DNA from: Isoetes taiwanensis | Lineage: Eukaryota > Streptophyta > Lycopodiopsida > Isoetales > Isoetaceae | DNA: 64,000 bases | Assembly: GCA_021234155.1 (NCBI GenBank) | Contig: JAJEKV010000032.1 | Coordinates: 13,716,283 to 13,780,282, forward strand | Direction of reading: 5' to 3' | Shown here: positions 21,050 to 32,069 of the stretch, in pieces | Layout: each line of letters starts with the position of its first letter | Numbering within the stretch: the stretch's first letter is position 1 | Position numbers and translations under genes: made by a program | The notes under the pieces: model-generated | Database searches by the model: none | What the model was told of the DNA's origin: nothing | What the model saw: only the letters and a program-made list of their open reading frames with translations

Positions 21050-21815
21050 AGTGGCTATTAATAGCCAAATGACAAATTTTTAGGGGGTCTAGGCAATGTT
21101 TTCGGCGAATTTTAAGATTTCTTTGAAACACATAAAAAATAGCCATAGTTAAAACAAATACTCCATTATTCTTTTAGGATTAGCCAAACTATTTTCACCA
21201 TTTTCCTTAAAGAAAAAGGGATTAGTCTTTCTTTATATTATAATAATTATATATTAAATTATTAATAGCCAAACAAAAATGAATTCTTATTATAGACTTT
21301 TACACATCCCCACCTACCACCATCATCAATGCTAGTAGTTTTTCAAACTATAAATTTCTATTACATATACCATATATATGTATCTTAAAAAAAGAATTAT
21401 AAGAGACGGGCAATATCCCTCTAGATGCCCAAGTTGGTTGCATAACATCTTCCCTTAAAAGTTAGAGACAAGTGCAATTTGATCGCCATATCTAGAAGGT
21501 ATCGTTGCGTTGAATGTAGTTCAGACTACGAATGTTATAAGCTATGTTGTGAGCTTCTATTAAAAGCTTTTTGATATTATTGTATGTTCCTTGATTGTTG
21601 ATTATTATTTGTAATTGTAGTACACTATATCTAAAGCTACAGAATTTATATTTTTTACTTTTTTCCGTTAGAAAAAATAGCCAAGTGAAAGTTTATAGTA
21701 CTTAATTCAAAAGTTTCGCCAAGTGCAAATATATATAAATGTAATGATAATAATAATTTTAGCCAAACGTATATCATAAAATACTGTAAAATTATAAAAA
21801 ATAGCCAAACCATTT
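21050..21815. repeat. cluster of dispersed AATAGCCAAAC motifs
   Basis: TAGCCAA or a close variant recurs at about 21057, 21142, 21184, 21264, 21678, 21762 and 21805, always in the same orientation and often preceded by AAAA or TTAA. The DNA between is AT-rich and unrelated. Such repeated words are common near the ends of DNA transposons as transposase-binding sites, but no terminal inverted repeats were found. Confidence 0.5.
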
Positions 21816-22395
21816 TTTATGAAAAAATATATAGTATGCTTAATTTTTTCCCTGGTTGAATTCTGACAAGTAAGTAAGACAGGCCCATATCAACATCTCC
21901 TTTTAAGAATCAATGTGTTCTTGGCATTCAGTAATTTGTTATCTTAATTGACAGGTATAACGTCAGCAAAACACATCCAAGAGTTGCATTTTTCAAAGAC
22001 TTTTTTACAACTGCTGAGAATGTATATTAAGTAGCTGCCTAGCAAATAGCCGCCTTTTAGTTATACGGGTAGGTCATTAGAGACTCATTATAGTCTCATG
22101 CTGCCCTCCTATCACTGTAATCACCATATTTAGAGTAACAACAAAAAACGAAGGTACAAAAACACCTTTTACTGCTGCATAATACCCACTATTATAGAAA
22201 AAGCATGATCAAGAAGCATTTTCCAAGCTCAAATAGCGGCCACCTGCACAATGAATCCAATGTTTAGGGGGCTGCAAATAGGTGTCTCAAAGAACTTCCA
22301 ATTAAGTCATGTAATTGCAAAGTCAGAAACATACATTGTTCACAAACCTTCACTGTTCCATAAACCACAAGAAGCTATAATCCAGTGAGTTCTTA
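21816..22395. other. non-coding
   Basis: No ORF or repeat of note. Confidence 0.4.
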
Positions 22396-22894
22396 AGGCA
22401 GGGCTTACACCGTCTGAATTCATTGACCTCCCCTTTAGTAACAAAACAAAGGCAACTCTTGCAAACGAATGTGTTATCAAACCTAAATATGTATGGTAGA
22501 ACACCAAGTTCAAGATCCTCTTCCACCAGAGTGTGGGTCAGTTCAAACGATGGTCCAACTTCACATTTTCTTCTAGACCTCTGGATAAGCCAAAAAAGCA
22601 GTCTAATTCAAAGAAATCTTCCTTCTTAGGCAAAGCAAACTCAAAATGAGGCAAATCCAAGCCATCACACGAGCCTTCCCTTGCATCAGAACCGAAGGTA
22701 TCAGACCCATCGCCCATTTTGGCAGTGTTAGCCACCTCCATACTGCCACTGTCATGAATCCTCTATTCACCATCATGCAAAATCTAACTATCAACCAACA
22801 CTAGTATGTTGATCCCGATCCTCTTAGGCAATGGAAGATGGTCATCCAGAGAACTAGAGATGGTCTCATGGAATTTTCGCTTCTTTGAAGCCAT
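22396..22894 (-). pseudogene. unidentified basic protein gene with stops; zinc-ribbon-like end
   Basis: From an ATG at 22894 the minus strand reads MASKKRKFHETISSSLDDHL, with a nuclear-localisation-type KKRK at the start, and continues PLPKRIGINIL. Two in-frame TAG codons occur (around residues 37 and 44). The same frame then stays open: SMEVANTAKMGDGSDTFGSD and DLPHFEFALPKKEDFFELDC, to 22538. Shifting frame, the next part gives FVCKSCLCFVTKGEVNEF followed by RRCKPCLKN, a C-x2-C, 14-residue gap, C-x2-C arrangement like a zinc ribbon. The gene is not recognised. The two stops and the frameshift suggest a decayed nuclear protein gene, though a 43-base GT-AG segment spanning both stops exists and would be unusually short for a plant intron. 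Confidence 0.5.
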
Positions 22895-24104
22895 AGCACA
22901 CAGCAAAGAACCCATCTGTTGCTAGGTTTTATAGGGGCGATGTCCATCATTCAATCAGGGATTAGCTTGCAATCAAGTCATATATTCCCCTAAGATAACG
23001 TTATACGTAGATAAATAAAGTTTTTGAATATAAAAAAAAAAAAAGAAACAAAATACTCTCTCCACTTATCATATACATATATCTGCATATATACTAGTTA
23101 AGACACATGTGTTATTGCCTTTATTTATATGTTTTAATATGTATAGTTTGAAATTACTTTGTAATATAAGTTTTCATTTGAAATTAAATATTCTATGAAC
23201 CTTTTCTGAAATTAAATATTTTATGAATTTTTATAATTTAAAACAGCTGTTTTGTTGTTTAACTTATATATTGGTTGAATGACACTTGAAAATTTTTTCA
23301 GTCAATTCAAAAGATAAGTTTTAAACTTACCCGCCAAAAAATATAGGGGCACCATTGGAATTTAATATTTTCCATCAATGGTTTATTTATGCATAAGAAG
23401 TAAATATCACATAAATTACCTAAAGAAAAACAACAATCATAAATAGTAGGAATCAAAAACTCAAAAAACCAATGAATATTCTCAATATTTTAGTTTTAAA
23501 AGAGATAACATATAGAAATATAAAGTTGTATTTGATAGAAATGACTTAAAATTTTCATAATCAATAATATTGAAATGTTTAAACAATGAAATTTTATAAA
23601 TAATAACTTCTTAACTAATTTTATAAAGATTGATATGAATGATATAATATACAGTATATAACAATTTCAAAAATAAAAACGGCAACGTAACAAAGACCAA
23701 CATTGACAGTTGACAAATATATCTTTATCAACACTTTAAAGATAAGAATCTAAAGAAGCGGTGGAAGGTGAACTTTCTCTCTTTTATTTGTTTTAGGGAA
23801 GAAGTAATGGAGTGGTAACATTAGTTTGCATAGAGTTTGCTTTACAACTTCAATAGAAAGTCAGAATAGATTTTCTAAGTAGTTTACTTAAGTTAGAATT
23901 TAAAGATATTCATGATTATGCATAGACATGCGCACATGTCTTTGATGTTTGTTGACGTGCCACATAATGACTAAATGTTCTGTCGTGGTATTTTTATGAT
24001 GTGCTGACATGTCTCATTATTTTGCTTTGCATGATGTATGTTGTTTAAGGAATTCTCAAATGTGTTGGCCTATAAGCTATAATATTTAGTGGAGATGTTT
24101 GAAA
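22895..24104. other. AT-rich gene-free stretch
   Basis: Strongly AT-rich. No coding frame, inverted repeat pair or tandem repeat is recognised. Confidence 0.5.
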
Positions 24105-25964
24105 TAATAGAATAGAATAGTTTTTTTAACGTCCACGAAGACCAATAGGTCATGGGACCCATACAATGGGCTAGTACAATCATTACTACTAGGATTAAAA
24201 AACCCCTGCCTCGAAAGGTTTTCAAGGGAAAAACCTTTGCAGTAATGATGATACTAGACAAGCAGAGATAATGACTACTGAGGGCTCAGTAATTGCAGAC
24301 GTTTATCTAGAACCTCAAGTATGTATAATGCCAAGTCATGCACAGATGGTGCTCTGAGAAGTTGTGGAAGCGTGGAATGGAATTCTAAGGTCAAAAATGA
24401 TTAGGACTATCTCAAAAAGGTGGCAACTTCGTAAGAGTATGGCTTTCATCTTCAATAACCCGTGAATCGGCAACAGCACATAGTCTCGCTTCGCGGCAAT
24501 TGCGGCCGCTCCCATCTACCTGTCTCAACCAGACTGTGGGACCCCCGTGCGAATTGATGCAATAGCTACAAGCTTGTTCCTCGACAATGAAGCAAGCAAA
24601 TAAGCTTGAGGCCCCGGTGCCAAGGTGGGATTTATGTGTGCATGATAATGACCGTTTTCACTTGGGCCAAAGTAATCAAGGCGTCCCATATCTTTTGAGA
24701 AAAACGACCATTGAGATATTGTTGCAAAAGCTCGGAATCGAATCGGCAAGCATCGATTAAAAGGTTTCGTTGCATGACCCAACGAAAGCAAACCATGTAG
24801 TGCAATGCTCTTTCCAACATCGTTTCAAACGCTGAGGAGATTCAGCCATGGCAAGTGCAAGAACAGGATACCTAGCATCATCCATGTGGTGCACCTTGCA
24901 GATATAGTGGAGATGGCGCTTCATGGCAGAATGTTGAAGAGGCCAAAAACCTGTCTCTTGTAAAAGAATAGCATAGGGCACCGTTGTTTTAACTCGGAGG
25001 CTGTAAGTGAGAAAGGACTTTTGCACCCGCTCCAAGCTCTCCCAAGCACTAGCACTAATGGCAGGCCCCCACACTTCAAAACCATACAGTAAAACAGGCT
25101 CTACCAAAGCCCGAAACAAGTGGGCTTTCCGTGGCCAATCATGAATTGTTTTGCATTGCATAGAGTGCTCTCCATCCAGCAGGCACCCGCTTGATAATAC
25201 ACTGTTCCCAAAGTGTGTTCTTACAGAATTCTACACCAAGATACTTGTAGCTATCTACAACTTCAACTTCGCGACTATCATAGTGCATAGGGGAACATTG
25301 TGACGAGAAGATTGAACTACCAAAAGCTTGGTCTTTTGGAGATTAACATGCAAACCTGTGTTCTCACAAAAACTGTGCAGAGCATGTAATTGTTGCTGCA
25401 TACTAGCAGCGGTATATGCCATAAGTGAAACATCATCAGCATACATAAGTTGCCTAATGATATAGTGTGCCAAATGTGGACCTCCGCCGCCATGATTATC
25501 AAGCCATTCTTCCAATTGATCAATGTACAAGCCAAAGAGTGTAGGAGATAAAGGGCAACCCTGACGAACTCCAATATTGCTAGTGATTTGAGTACCTGAT
25601 GCTGGAAATTTAGCAAAAACCCTTTCATAGAGCCGTAAACTGCATTTTGAAGATCTTGTGGAACCCCAAGTGCCTGCAAGCGCTGCCAAAGAAGCTCGCG
25701 TGGTACTGTATCAAAAGCAGAAGTAAAATCCACAAAGCATATATAGAGGTATTGTTTCAGACTTCGACTATGTTCAATAATGCGCAATGTGAAAATATGG
25801 TCTATTGTAGAATGGCATGGACGAAAGCCTGCCTGTCCTACAACACGTACACCAGTATGTTCTACCCATGATGTCAACTGCTTCTCAGTAAGACTGGCTA
25901 AGAGCCCCAAAATAAAATCCCCGTAGACCCCCAAATTGTTTTTGGTGATATTCATACAGAGCAT
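24105..25964 (-). mobile_element. 5'-truncated LINE, copy A
   Basis: This minus-strand non-LTR retrotransposon shares its 3' region with copy B (34488-36700). Both end, in element orientation, with an AGGTTTTTCC block, GGGTTTTTTAATCCTAG/TGG, and a terminal run of TATTCTATTCTATTATT (near 24105). The copy stops abruptly at about 25964, inside the reverse transcriptase domain and against a tandem repeat, as expected of truncated target-primed integration. Confidence 0.85.
24465..25964 (-). pseudogene. LINE reverse transcriptase, copy A
   Basis: Minus-strand motifs in order: QAGFRPCHSTIDHIFTLRII (RT fingers), CFVDFTSAFDTVPRELLWQR (first catalytic Asp), a frameshift near 25650, GVRQGCPLSPTLFGLYIDQL, and LMYADDVSLMA with the catalytic YADD at about 25440. 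The thumb-like part follows at 25161-24757 (LFRALVEPVLLYGFEVWGPA). The carboxyl end near 24540 reads SHSLVETGRWERP in one frame and then a Cys-rich CCCRF, the H-L-ETGRW plus zinc-knuckle tail seen in plant LINEs. The enzyme would copy its own RNA at a nicked target. Several frameshifts and the missing N-terminus make it inactive. Confidence 0.85.
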
Positions 25965-26390
25965 CCATCGATAATCTCAGGTCGGATGTCGCTTTCGGGC
26001 AATCTTGGCCATTGTTAGGTGCGACACGTTTTTTCGAAAGTTTCAGTTGACTATTAGTTAGAAATACAGAATTGTTGCAAAGGTTGTGGAGGGGTTGGCA
26101 TATTCACATGTGTGTATGTAGAGTTCCTTGCCTACCATTGTATACTCTATGCGAATATCGCCAAAAATAGCTTGGGGGTCTGAGGAGGATCCATCGGTAG
26201 TCTCGGGTCATTGGATGCCGCTTTTGGGCAATCTTGGTCATTGTTAAGTGCGACTCGTTTTTTAGAAAGTTTCAATTGACTACTAGTTAGAAATACAGAA
26301 TTGTTGCAAAGGTTCTGGAGGGGTTGGTATATTCGCATGTATGTTTGTAGAGTTCCTTGTCTACCGTTGTACATTCTGTACGAATATCTA
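25962..26390. repeat. two-copy tandem repeat, about 228-bp period
   Basis: The segments from about 25962 and 26190 both run GGATCCATCGRTARTCTC-like, then GGGCAATCTTGG, TTGACTAYTAGTTAGAAATA and GTAGAGTTCCTTG. The copies are diverged by scattered substitutions. Between them lies CAAAAATAGCTTGGGGGTCT, a word with relatives at 29505 and near 37190. Confidence 0.85.
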
Positions 26391-27261
26391 GCATAATAAC
26401 AGGGGGTTTCCCTTGTATTTTTATACCTTTTTCCCTATGGTTTTCATATGATTGTTTGTCGTATTTCATGGGACATACTAATGCGTATATCTAGAGTGCG
26501 CATATGCTCTAATAAATTTTCATCATATTTTTCAATGGTTAACCTCTTAAACATGCAATATTTTGATATTTTAGGGTTCTCTACTTCTATATTCCTAAGA
26601 AACTATTGTTTCTTTTACATGCAAGGATCGAGGACCATAAGGCTAGGGTTTTCCGTTGCTATCAGCTAAGAACTGGTCGCGTCCAGAAGCAGTAGTTCTT
26701 CTTTACAGGCACAATCTGACTAGTGCCATATCCAATCTTCTATTTGCAAGAATCGTCCCTAATGTTTCAGGGTTCTTGTAGTATTTGTGCGCTGGAGGGA
26801 TGGTGTAACCGATAGTTTCTTCTTCATTCAGCTTCCATAGTCTGGCGAATCCTTCAATGCTCCAACACAATACTTAATTTGACCTCTTTCTGCTGGCACT
26901 GCTTTCCCAGATCTAGGATTTTTATGAACATGGCATAAGGTTCGATACGAGCATGTTTGTTGCAGTTGAACATGCCATCCCTTTAGGCTTTTAAAGACCT
27001 TCCATTTAGTCTTCCGGGTAATTGATGCAGGTTACAATTTCGGAAAACTATCACACTTAGATATTAATTTTTCTTCAATTACGAGACACATGACTCCTCT
27101 CTTTGATTCTACTTGTTTTAGACTTTACCAAGGAAACGTTCATGTTTATGTCAAGGAGATGGATTTGGGAAAATTAGACATGACAGGTCAGTCAACCACA
27201 TTAAAGACATACACGCTGCCCCATATAAGCAAGACTGAATGGCACTTGGAATCCTACAAGG
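26391..27261. other. upstream region of the PPR ORF
   Basis: No gene is recognised. The 170 bases before 27262 hold an open frame without PPR features. The PPR frame itself is closed by a TAA about 45 bases upstream of the ATG. Confidence 0.4.
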
Positions 27262-27918
27262 ATGAACCTTCAGAAAGCAGTTCAACTTTTTAAAAAGATG
27301 CCAAGGCCAGATGTAGTGCCATGGACTGCTATACTCACTGCATATGCAGATCATGGACTGGTTATTCAGGCTCATGACATCTTTGAACGGATGCCATATC
27401 GTAATATCATCTCATGGAATGCAATGCTTGCTACATATGCCAAGCACATGCTTAAGGAAGCCCTTGAAATATTTGATCAAATGCCAGAGAGAAATGTTGT
27501 ATCATGGACTACTATAGTTGTGCTATATGCTCAGGAAAGTCATCTCGAAATGGCTCGTAGGTTATTTGACCGAATGCCACAACAAAATATCGTCTCATGG
27601 AATGCCACGATTGCAGAGTATGTAAAGCAGGGTTTTCTTGATAAGGCCCTTCGGCTCTTTGAAGAATTGCCTAAACGAGATGTGATCTCTTGGACTAACA
27701 TGGTCATTGGTTATGTCCAAAGCGGGCATCTTAAGGAAGCCATTGGTATTTTTAAGCAAATTCCCCAGAAAGATGTGGCTGCATATAATGCAATGATTGC
27801 AGGATTCATCCAAGAAACACAGTTAAAGGAAGCACTTCAGTTGTTTATGTGCATGCCAGAAAGAAATGCCCTTATAAACAGATGCTCTTTCACGGCCATA
27901 GCTGCAAGAGGATGTTAA
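27262..27918 (+). CDS. pentatricopeptide-repeat protein, short S-type repeats
   Basis: 218 codons without a break. The protein is a run of 31-residue repeats of the pattern (V/I)(V/I)SWN-M-A-Y---G-L-EAL-LF--MP-(R/K)(N/D). Six are complete, starting at about residues 17, 48, 79, 110, 141 and 172, with half repeats at both ends. This is the PLS/S-type PPR family: sequence-specific RNA-binding proteins that act in plastids and mitochondria, mainly in RNA editing and processing. The usual length is several hundred residues with a transit peptide and a C-terminal E or DYW domain. None of these is present, so this is a fragment or one exon. Residues 5 and last of successive repeats are T/N, N/N, T/N, N/D, T/D and N/N. 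The start is the first ATG inside the repeat array. The repeats are uninterrupted and the coding pattern is clean. Confidence 0.85.
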   Translation: MNLQKAVQLFKKMPRPDVVPWTAILTAYADHGLVIQAHDIFERMPYRNIISWNAMLATYAKHMLKEALEIFDQMPERNVVSWTTIVVLYAQESHLEMARRLFDRMPQQNIVSWNATIAEYVKQGFLDKALRLFEELPKRDVISWTNMVIGYVQSGHLKEAIGIFKQIPQKDVAAYNAMIAGFIQETQLKEALQLFMCMPERNALINRCSFTAIAARGC

Positions 27919-29060
27919 GGCTTGCTTGTTTAATTTGGTAGTCAAAGTAGCAAGCCTGCAAATGTTTTTGTTGCTGCTGGATGCTTTAGTATGTGAAGTA
28001 GGCATGGCTGGAGCTTGCACTGCATAGTTTTTCCCACAAAGGGAATGAAAGTTCCAATCCTTACCTTGTGGTGGCATGGAGCATGCAAAATAGAAGGTTG
28101 ATGTTGGTTTATGAAATTGGAAGGCACACATCCTTCAATTACTGGAGCACCCATTTTCTTTTCTTCTAGCCATAGTTGGCACTTGCTCAACATATTTGGA
28201 GCTACAATTATTGCTTGGATTTATGGTTGGGTTGATTCTAAACCCGATTCAGATGACAAGGTATGCTCTCTTCTTCGATTTATATATTTTACTCTTCCCT
28301 TTAAATCTTTTGAATGTAGAATAACACATGTATATTTGATTTTTGAAGTATCATGGAAGATAACATATTGATCAAATGGTGCAGTATCTCAAATGGTGGA
28401 CCAGTAATTTGCTGTGCATGAATAGCAAAACAAAGCATATTGGTCACACACTGATGACACATTGATTTCTAGGCTATTTGAAATTAGTGCGAGGAAGCTT
28501 TGAGCAACCAGATATGACTACGTGGAATATGGAATTTAAAGCTGCAGAACTATGATTCGTAGCTATACCTCAACATTGGCATTGTGGTGTACATAGTTTA
28601 TATGCATATTAAAGATATAGGTTGTCAGGTAACTGAATTTCAACATGCATATTATAAGATACTTTTTTTCTTTAGATGTGTACTCGCAATTCTTGGAGTG
28701 TGTAATCCTACTATAAAAATATATAGCATATAATAACAAGGGGTCCCTGTTTTTATGCTAGAAATTCCCATTTGATCCCATCAAAACCCCTTATGCTAGT
28801 TTGTGTACACATTTTCATTTGCATTGTTTATATGATTCTTATATTCTACAGACCCTGAACTTTTTGTTCTTCATAGACCTCACAAACGTATAACAATAAA
28901 CAATGATTATATGACTTTCTTTTTGGTTTGGATGCTAGATATTCACTCAAGGGAGTTTGGATTGTGTATATGTTGTATTGTTATAAATTACTTGTTTGTT
29001 TGTTTGCTTTTGTTAGAGCCCGAAGGGATAAAAAAAAAAAATTAGTATAACTACGAACAC
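27919..29060. other. downstream of the PPR ORF, no gene recognised
   Basis: AT-rich. No E, E+ or DYW motifs are found in any frame downstream, so the PPR gene does not simply continue after a frameshift. Confidence 0.45.
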
Positions 29061-29493
29061 ATAACTACCATTAACATTTAATTAATACAAACCATTGCAT
29101 TTCACACTTAAAAATAAAATCCCCCCTTAAACCCCCTTTGGTTTGGGTGCATATTCACACGGGGGGTGACGTAGGGCAGCGAGAGCCCCAAAAATCATGT
29201 TATACATGTACAAAATCAACACCATATAGTACGTTGTATCAAATCTTATAGTATTTTGCAAATTGTGTTATATAGTATACCAAAACCTGTACAGGTATAT
29301 CCCACAAACGAGGATCTCTATGTACGGTCTACATCGAGGAATAAAGGGCATATATGCTCATCCGACAACTCTCGATGCCCGAAGTCACCCCCCGTGTGAA
29401 TATGCACCCAAACCAAAGGGGATTTAAGGGGGAATTTTATTTTTAAGTGTGAAATGCAATGGTTTGTGTTAATTAAATGTTAATGGTAGTTAT
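29061..29493. mobile_element. MITE or foldback element with ~125-bp inverted repeats
   Basis: The arms 29061-29185 and 29369-29493 are near-perfect inverted copies. The outer end reads ATAACTACCATTAACATTTA and the inner part GTGCATATTCACACGGGGGG. A 183-bp unique centre separates them. If the outermost TA on each side is a target duplication, the ends would begin ACTACC, a Tc1/mariner-like arrangement. No longer flanking direct repeat is seen. There is no coding capacity. Confidence 0.85.
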
Positions 29494-30235
29494 ATCACCA
29501 AAAACAGCTGGGGGTGTCTGGGGAGGATTTTATTCAATGGTTTAATTTCCTAATATGTGGGATGCCATGTACAATGATTTAATGTGCAGTATTAATACAT
29601 TGTTATAATACATATTTACATATAACGTAGGTGTGCATGGATTCTGGGAGTTTTTTTTTTGGCTTGGGGCCTGGAGGTGGTTCTATATAACATGAACTCC
29701 AACAATGGAACTACATGGGAAGTGGATCGTGGGATATGTACTAATACTAATAGATTAATGAACATAGGATAACGTATGTTGCAAAACACAAGAAAGTGTA
29801 AATATCTCTAGTCGAGCACACCTTTTCTGGTAGATTGCCTTGCAACTTCAAATACCTTAAAAATTGCCTCTCAGACCATTGAAATGTGTTTAGAGTTGAA
29901 GGCAACTTTGTAGCAAGTAATAAAACGAACAAATAAAGGAAATCAATACCACATCATAAATCCTACTCTAACATTACAAATAGACAAACAAATCTTCTTT
30001 CTTATTTTTGGAGGGTCTTGGTATTTGTGCCAGGGAACGCCGCATGTAACGCCGCATGCGGCGTTCCCTTCAACTTGCAACCCCCCTCCGGCATCCAACT
30101 CCCCCGCCAGTTGACGAAATTAAATCTTGGTTTTGAACAGCCGCGCCAGCATTCAATGACGAAATTTAGTGAAAGGGCATTTCGGCGGGTTAGGTTTTCT
30201 ACGAAACTAGGCCCATGCTCACCTCATTTTCGTTC
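29494..30235. other. non-coding; possible 5' leader at its right end
   Basis: Contains the palindromic GCCGCATGCGGCG near 30052. The stretch 30040-30290 is less AT-rich than its surroundings and ends with a good donor-like AAG|GTGAGT at about 30273. Confidence 0.35.
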
Positions 30236-30590
30236 GGCTGAAGAGCACACAAGCCAAACAATCGGATTTCTAAGGTGAGTGGAGCTGCAGGTGGATCGAA
30301 TGTGCATAAAAACTCATAAAAACTCAGTTCATGATCTTTTTTCTCAGGTTTCTCAGCCGGCTCAAGAGCACACAAGCCAGGACAATCGAATTTCTAAGGT
30401 GAGTGGAGCTGCAGGTGGATCGAAATGTGCATAAAAACTCAGTTCATGATCTTTTTTCTCCGGTTTCTCAGCCGGCTCAAGAGCACACAAGCCAGGACAA
30501 TCGGATTTCTAAGGTGAGTGGAGCTGCAGGTGGATCAGAATGTGCATAAGAACTCAGTTCATGATCATTTTTCTCAGGTTTCTCAGCTGT
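30236..30590 (+). repeat. tandemly repeated exon-like unit, ~115-123 bp
   Basis: Three units (AAGAGCACACAAGCC at 30241, 30364 and 30479). Each has a 3' splice-like TTTTTTCTC(A/C)GG..TTTCTCAG, then about 50 bases of GC-richer sequence, then a perfect donor-like TTTCTAAG|GTGAGTGGAG. Each unit is thus an exon with its own intron ends. In the last two units the candidate exon is 51 bases and open in one frame. It could be a duplicated 5' untranslated exon of the NudC-like gene downstream. Confidence 0.55.
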
Positions 30591-32069
30591 ATCTTACCTC
30601 TGTAGCCGAGGAAGGAGCTGGGCATTTGCTTGGAGGGTTGCTGCTCATCACGGTTGCTGCATTCTGACTATCAATAGGTGTTCTTTTTTGTGTAATGCTA
30701 AGTGCTTGATCTTTGTAAACTGGTTTTTTTCTTAGGTTTTACAGTTTAACTTGGAGATATATCTTAACTTGGGCGCCAGCTTGGGGGCTTGCTGCATTCT
30801 GAGTGATCAAGCAGGTGTTTTTTTTGTGTAATGTTAAGTACATAGAAGGTTTTAGTCTGATTTCTTCTTTGTGCAGGACTGTGCATACAAGTTTTGAAGT
30901 ACTAGTGGATCCATTGCACACCGCAGCAGCGTGAGTTGATTCTTCTTTCTACTTGATGCTTTCTATTTGATGCTTTCTAGGGTGTGTTATGCTGCAGCTG
31001 AATAAGTTAGATTGAAATTATTTAGTCTATTGCTTTGGGAATATGAATATTCAGAGTAAATGCAGACATTGTTTCATTGCCTTTTCCTGGGTCCGTTAGG
31101 TTAATCCTGTTGCTTTGGAAATATGAATAATCAGAGAAAGTATAAGGTTTATTTGACTTCAGCCATTCATATTTTGAAAGACCTCTAATTTACACTAACT
31201 ATAATTGAAGACTTGATGCAAATTTATACTAACTATAATTCTGGCTGCAAATCTATTTCCTTTCTGACCCCATGACTTAAGCTCAGATCCTAGATCATTG
31301 GTTAAGATGCCAACCGGGATGAGATGGTCATTTACATTCTATGACACAGCTTTTTAAGAAGGCTTTTATAAAGGCCTCAGTTACCTAATGGAAAATTTAG
31401 CAACAGAATTTACTATATAAGCTTATTTAAAAAAACCTACCTTCTGTATTGTATGAAAATTTCAGAATGAGGCTATATGCAATGGTGTGATATGAGTATT
31501 CCAGCCAAAAGTGTCATTAGCCTATTTTGACTCATGCCTATATTTGTTTGGATGGAAGACATTGAGATTGGTAGCTAATCTATGACAGCTATTATGATGA
31601 TGGAAAGTTTTAGAGATATTACGATGTTAGAGAGGAGTTTGGAAGTTTTAGCAGTATCTTTTATTTATGTTGCAATGAACATATCGAGCATATTTCCATG
31701 TTCCTTACGAAAACCTAATTTCCAAGGTTAATTGGAGTTAGAAACTGGTGAGTTGGACTTAGAAAACTACCATTGTACATTAGTGCATATGGGCTCCCCG
31801 AGATGTTTACTTGGACAGAACTTAATTGTTTTTCTTCCTAAATTTTGGTTCATTAAGTGCAGTATAGCAGTAATTTAATTGGCAAAGCATATGCACAATA
31901 ATTAGCTCTTTCTATCTTTAGTTAGAGGAAATCGAGTATTAGGGTTACGATTAGATAGTGTTCCCTTTTTTAGATTAAGATAAGGCTCATTTTATGAAGC
32001 AAATAAATTGGATCTGTCTTGGATGCTTATTTATTCACATCCTAAATTATATATTGTGAATGCATGTAG
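30591..32069. other. non-coding; large intron or degraded upstream exons
   Basis: I looked for the missing N-terminal exons of the NudC-like gene (CS domain with W-QT and FWTLE) and did not find them. Related words at about 30640-30700 and 30775-30840 (GCTGCATTCTGA, AGGTGTTYTTTTTTGTGTAA) show another small duplication. Confidence 0.4.
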
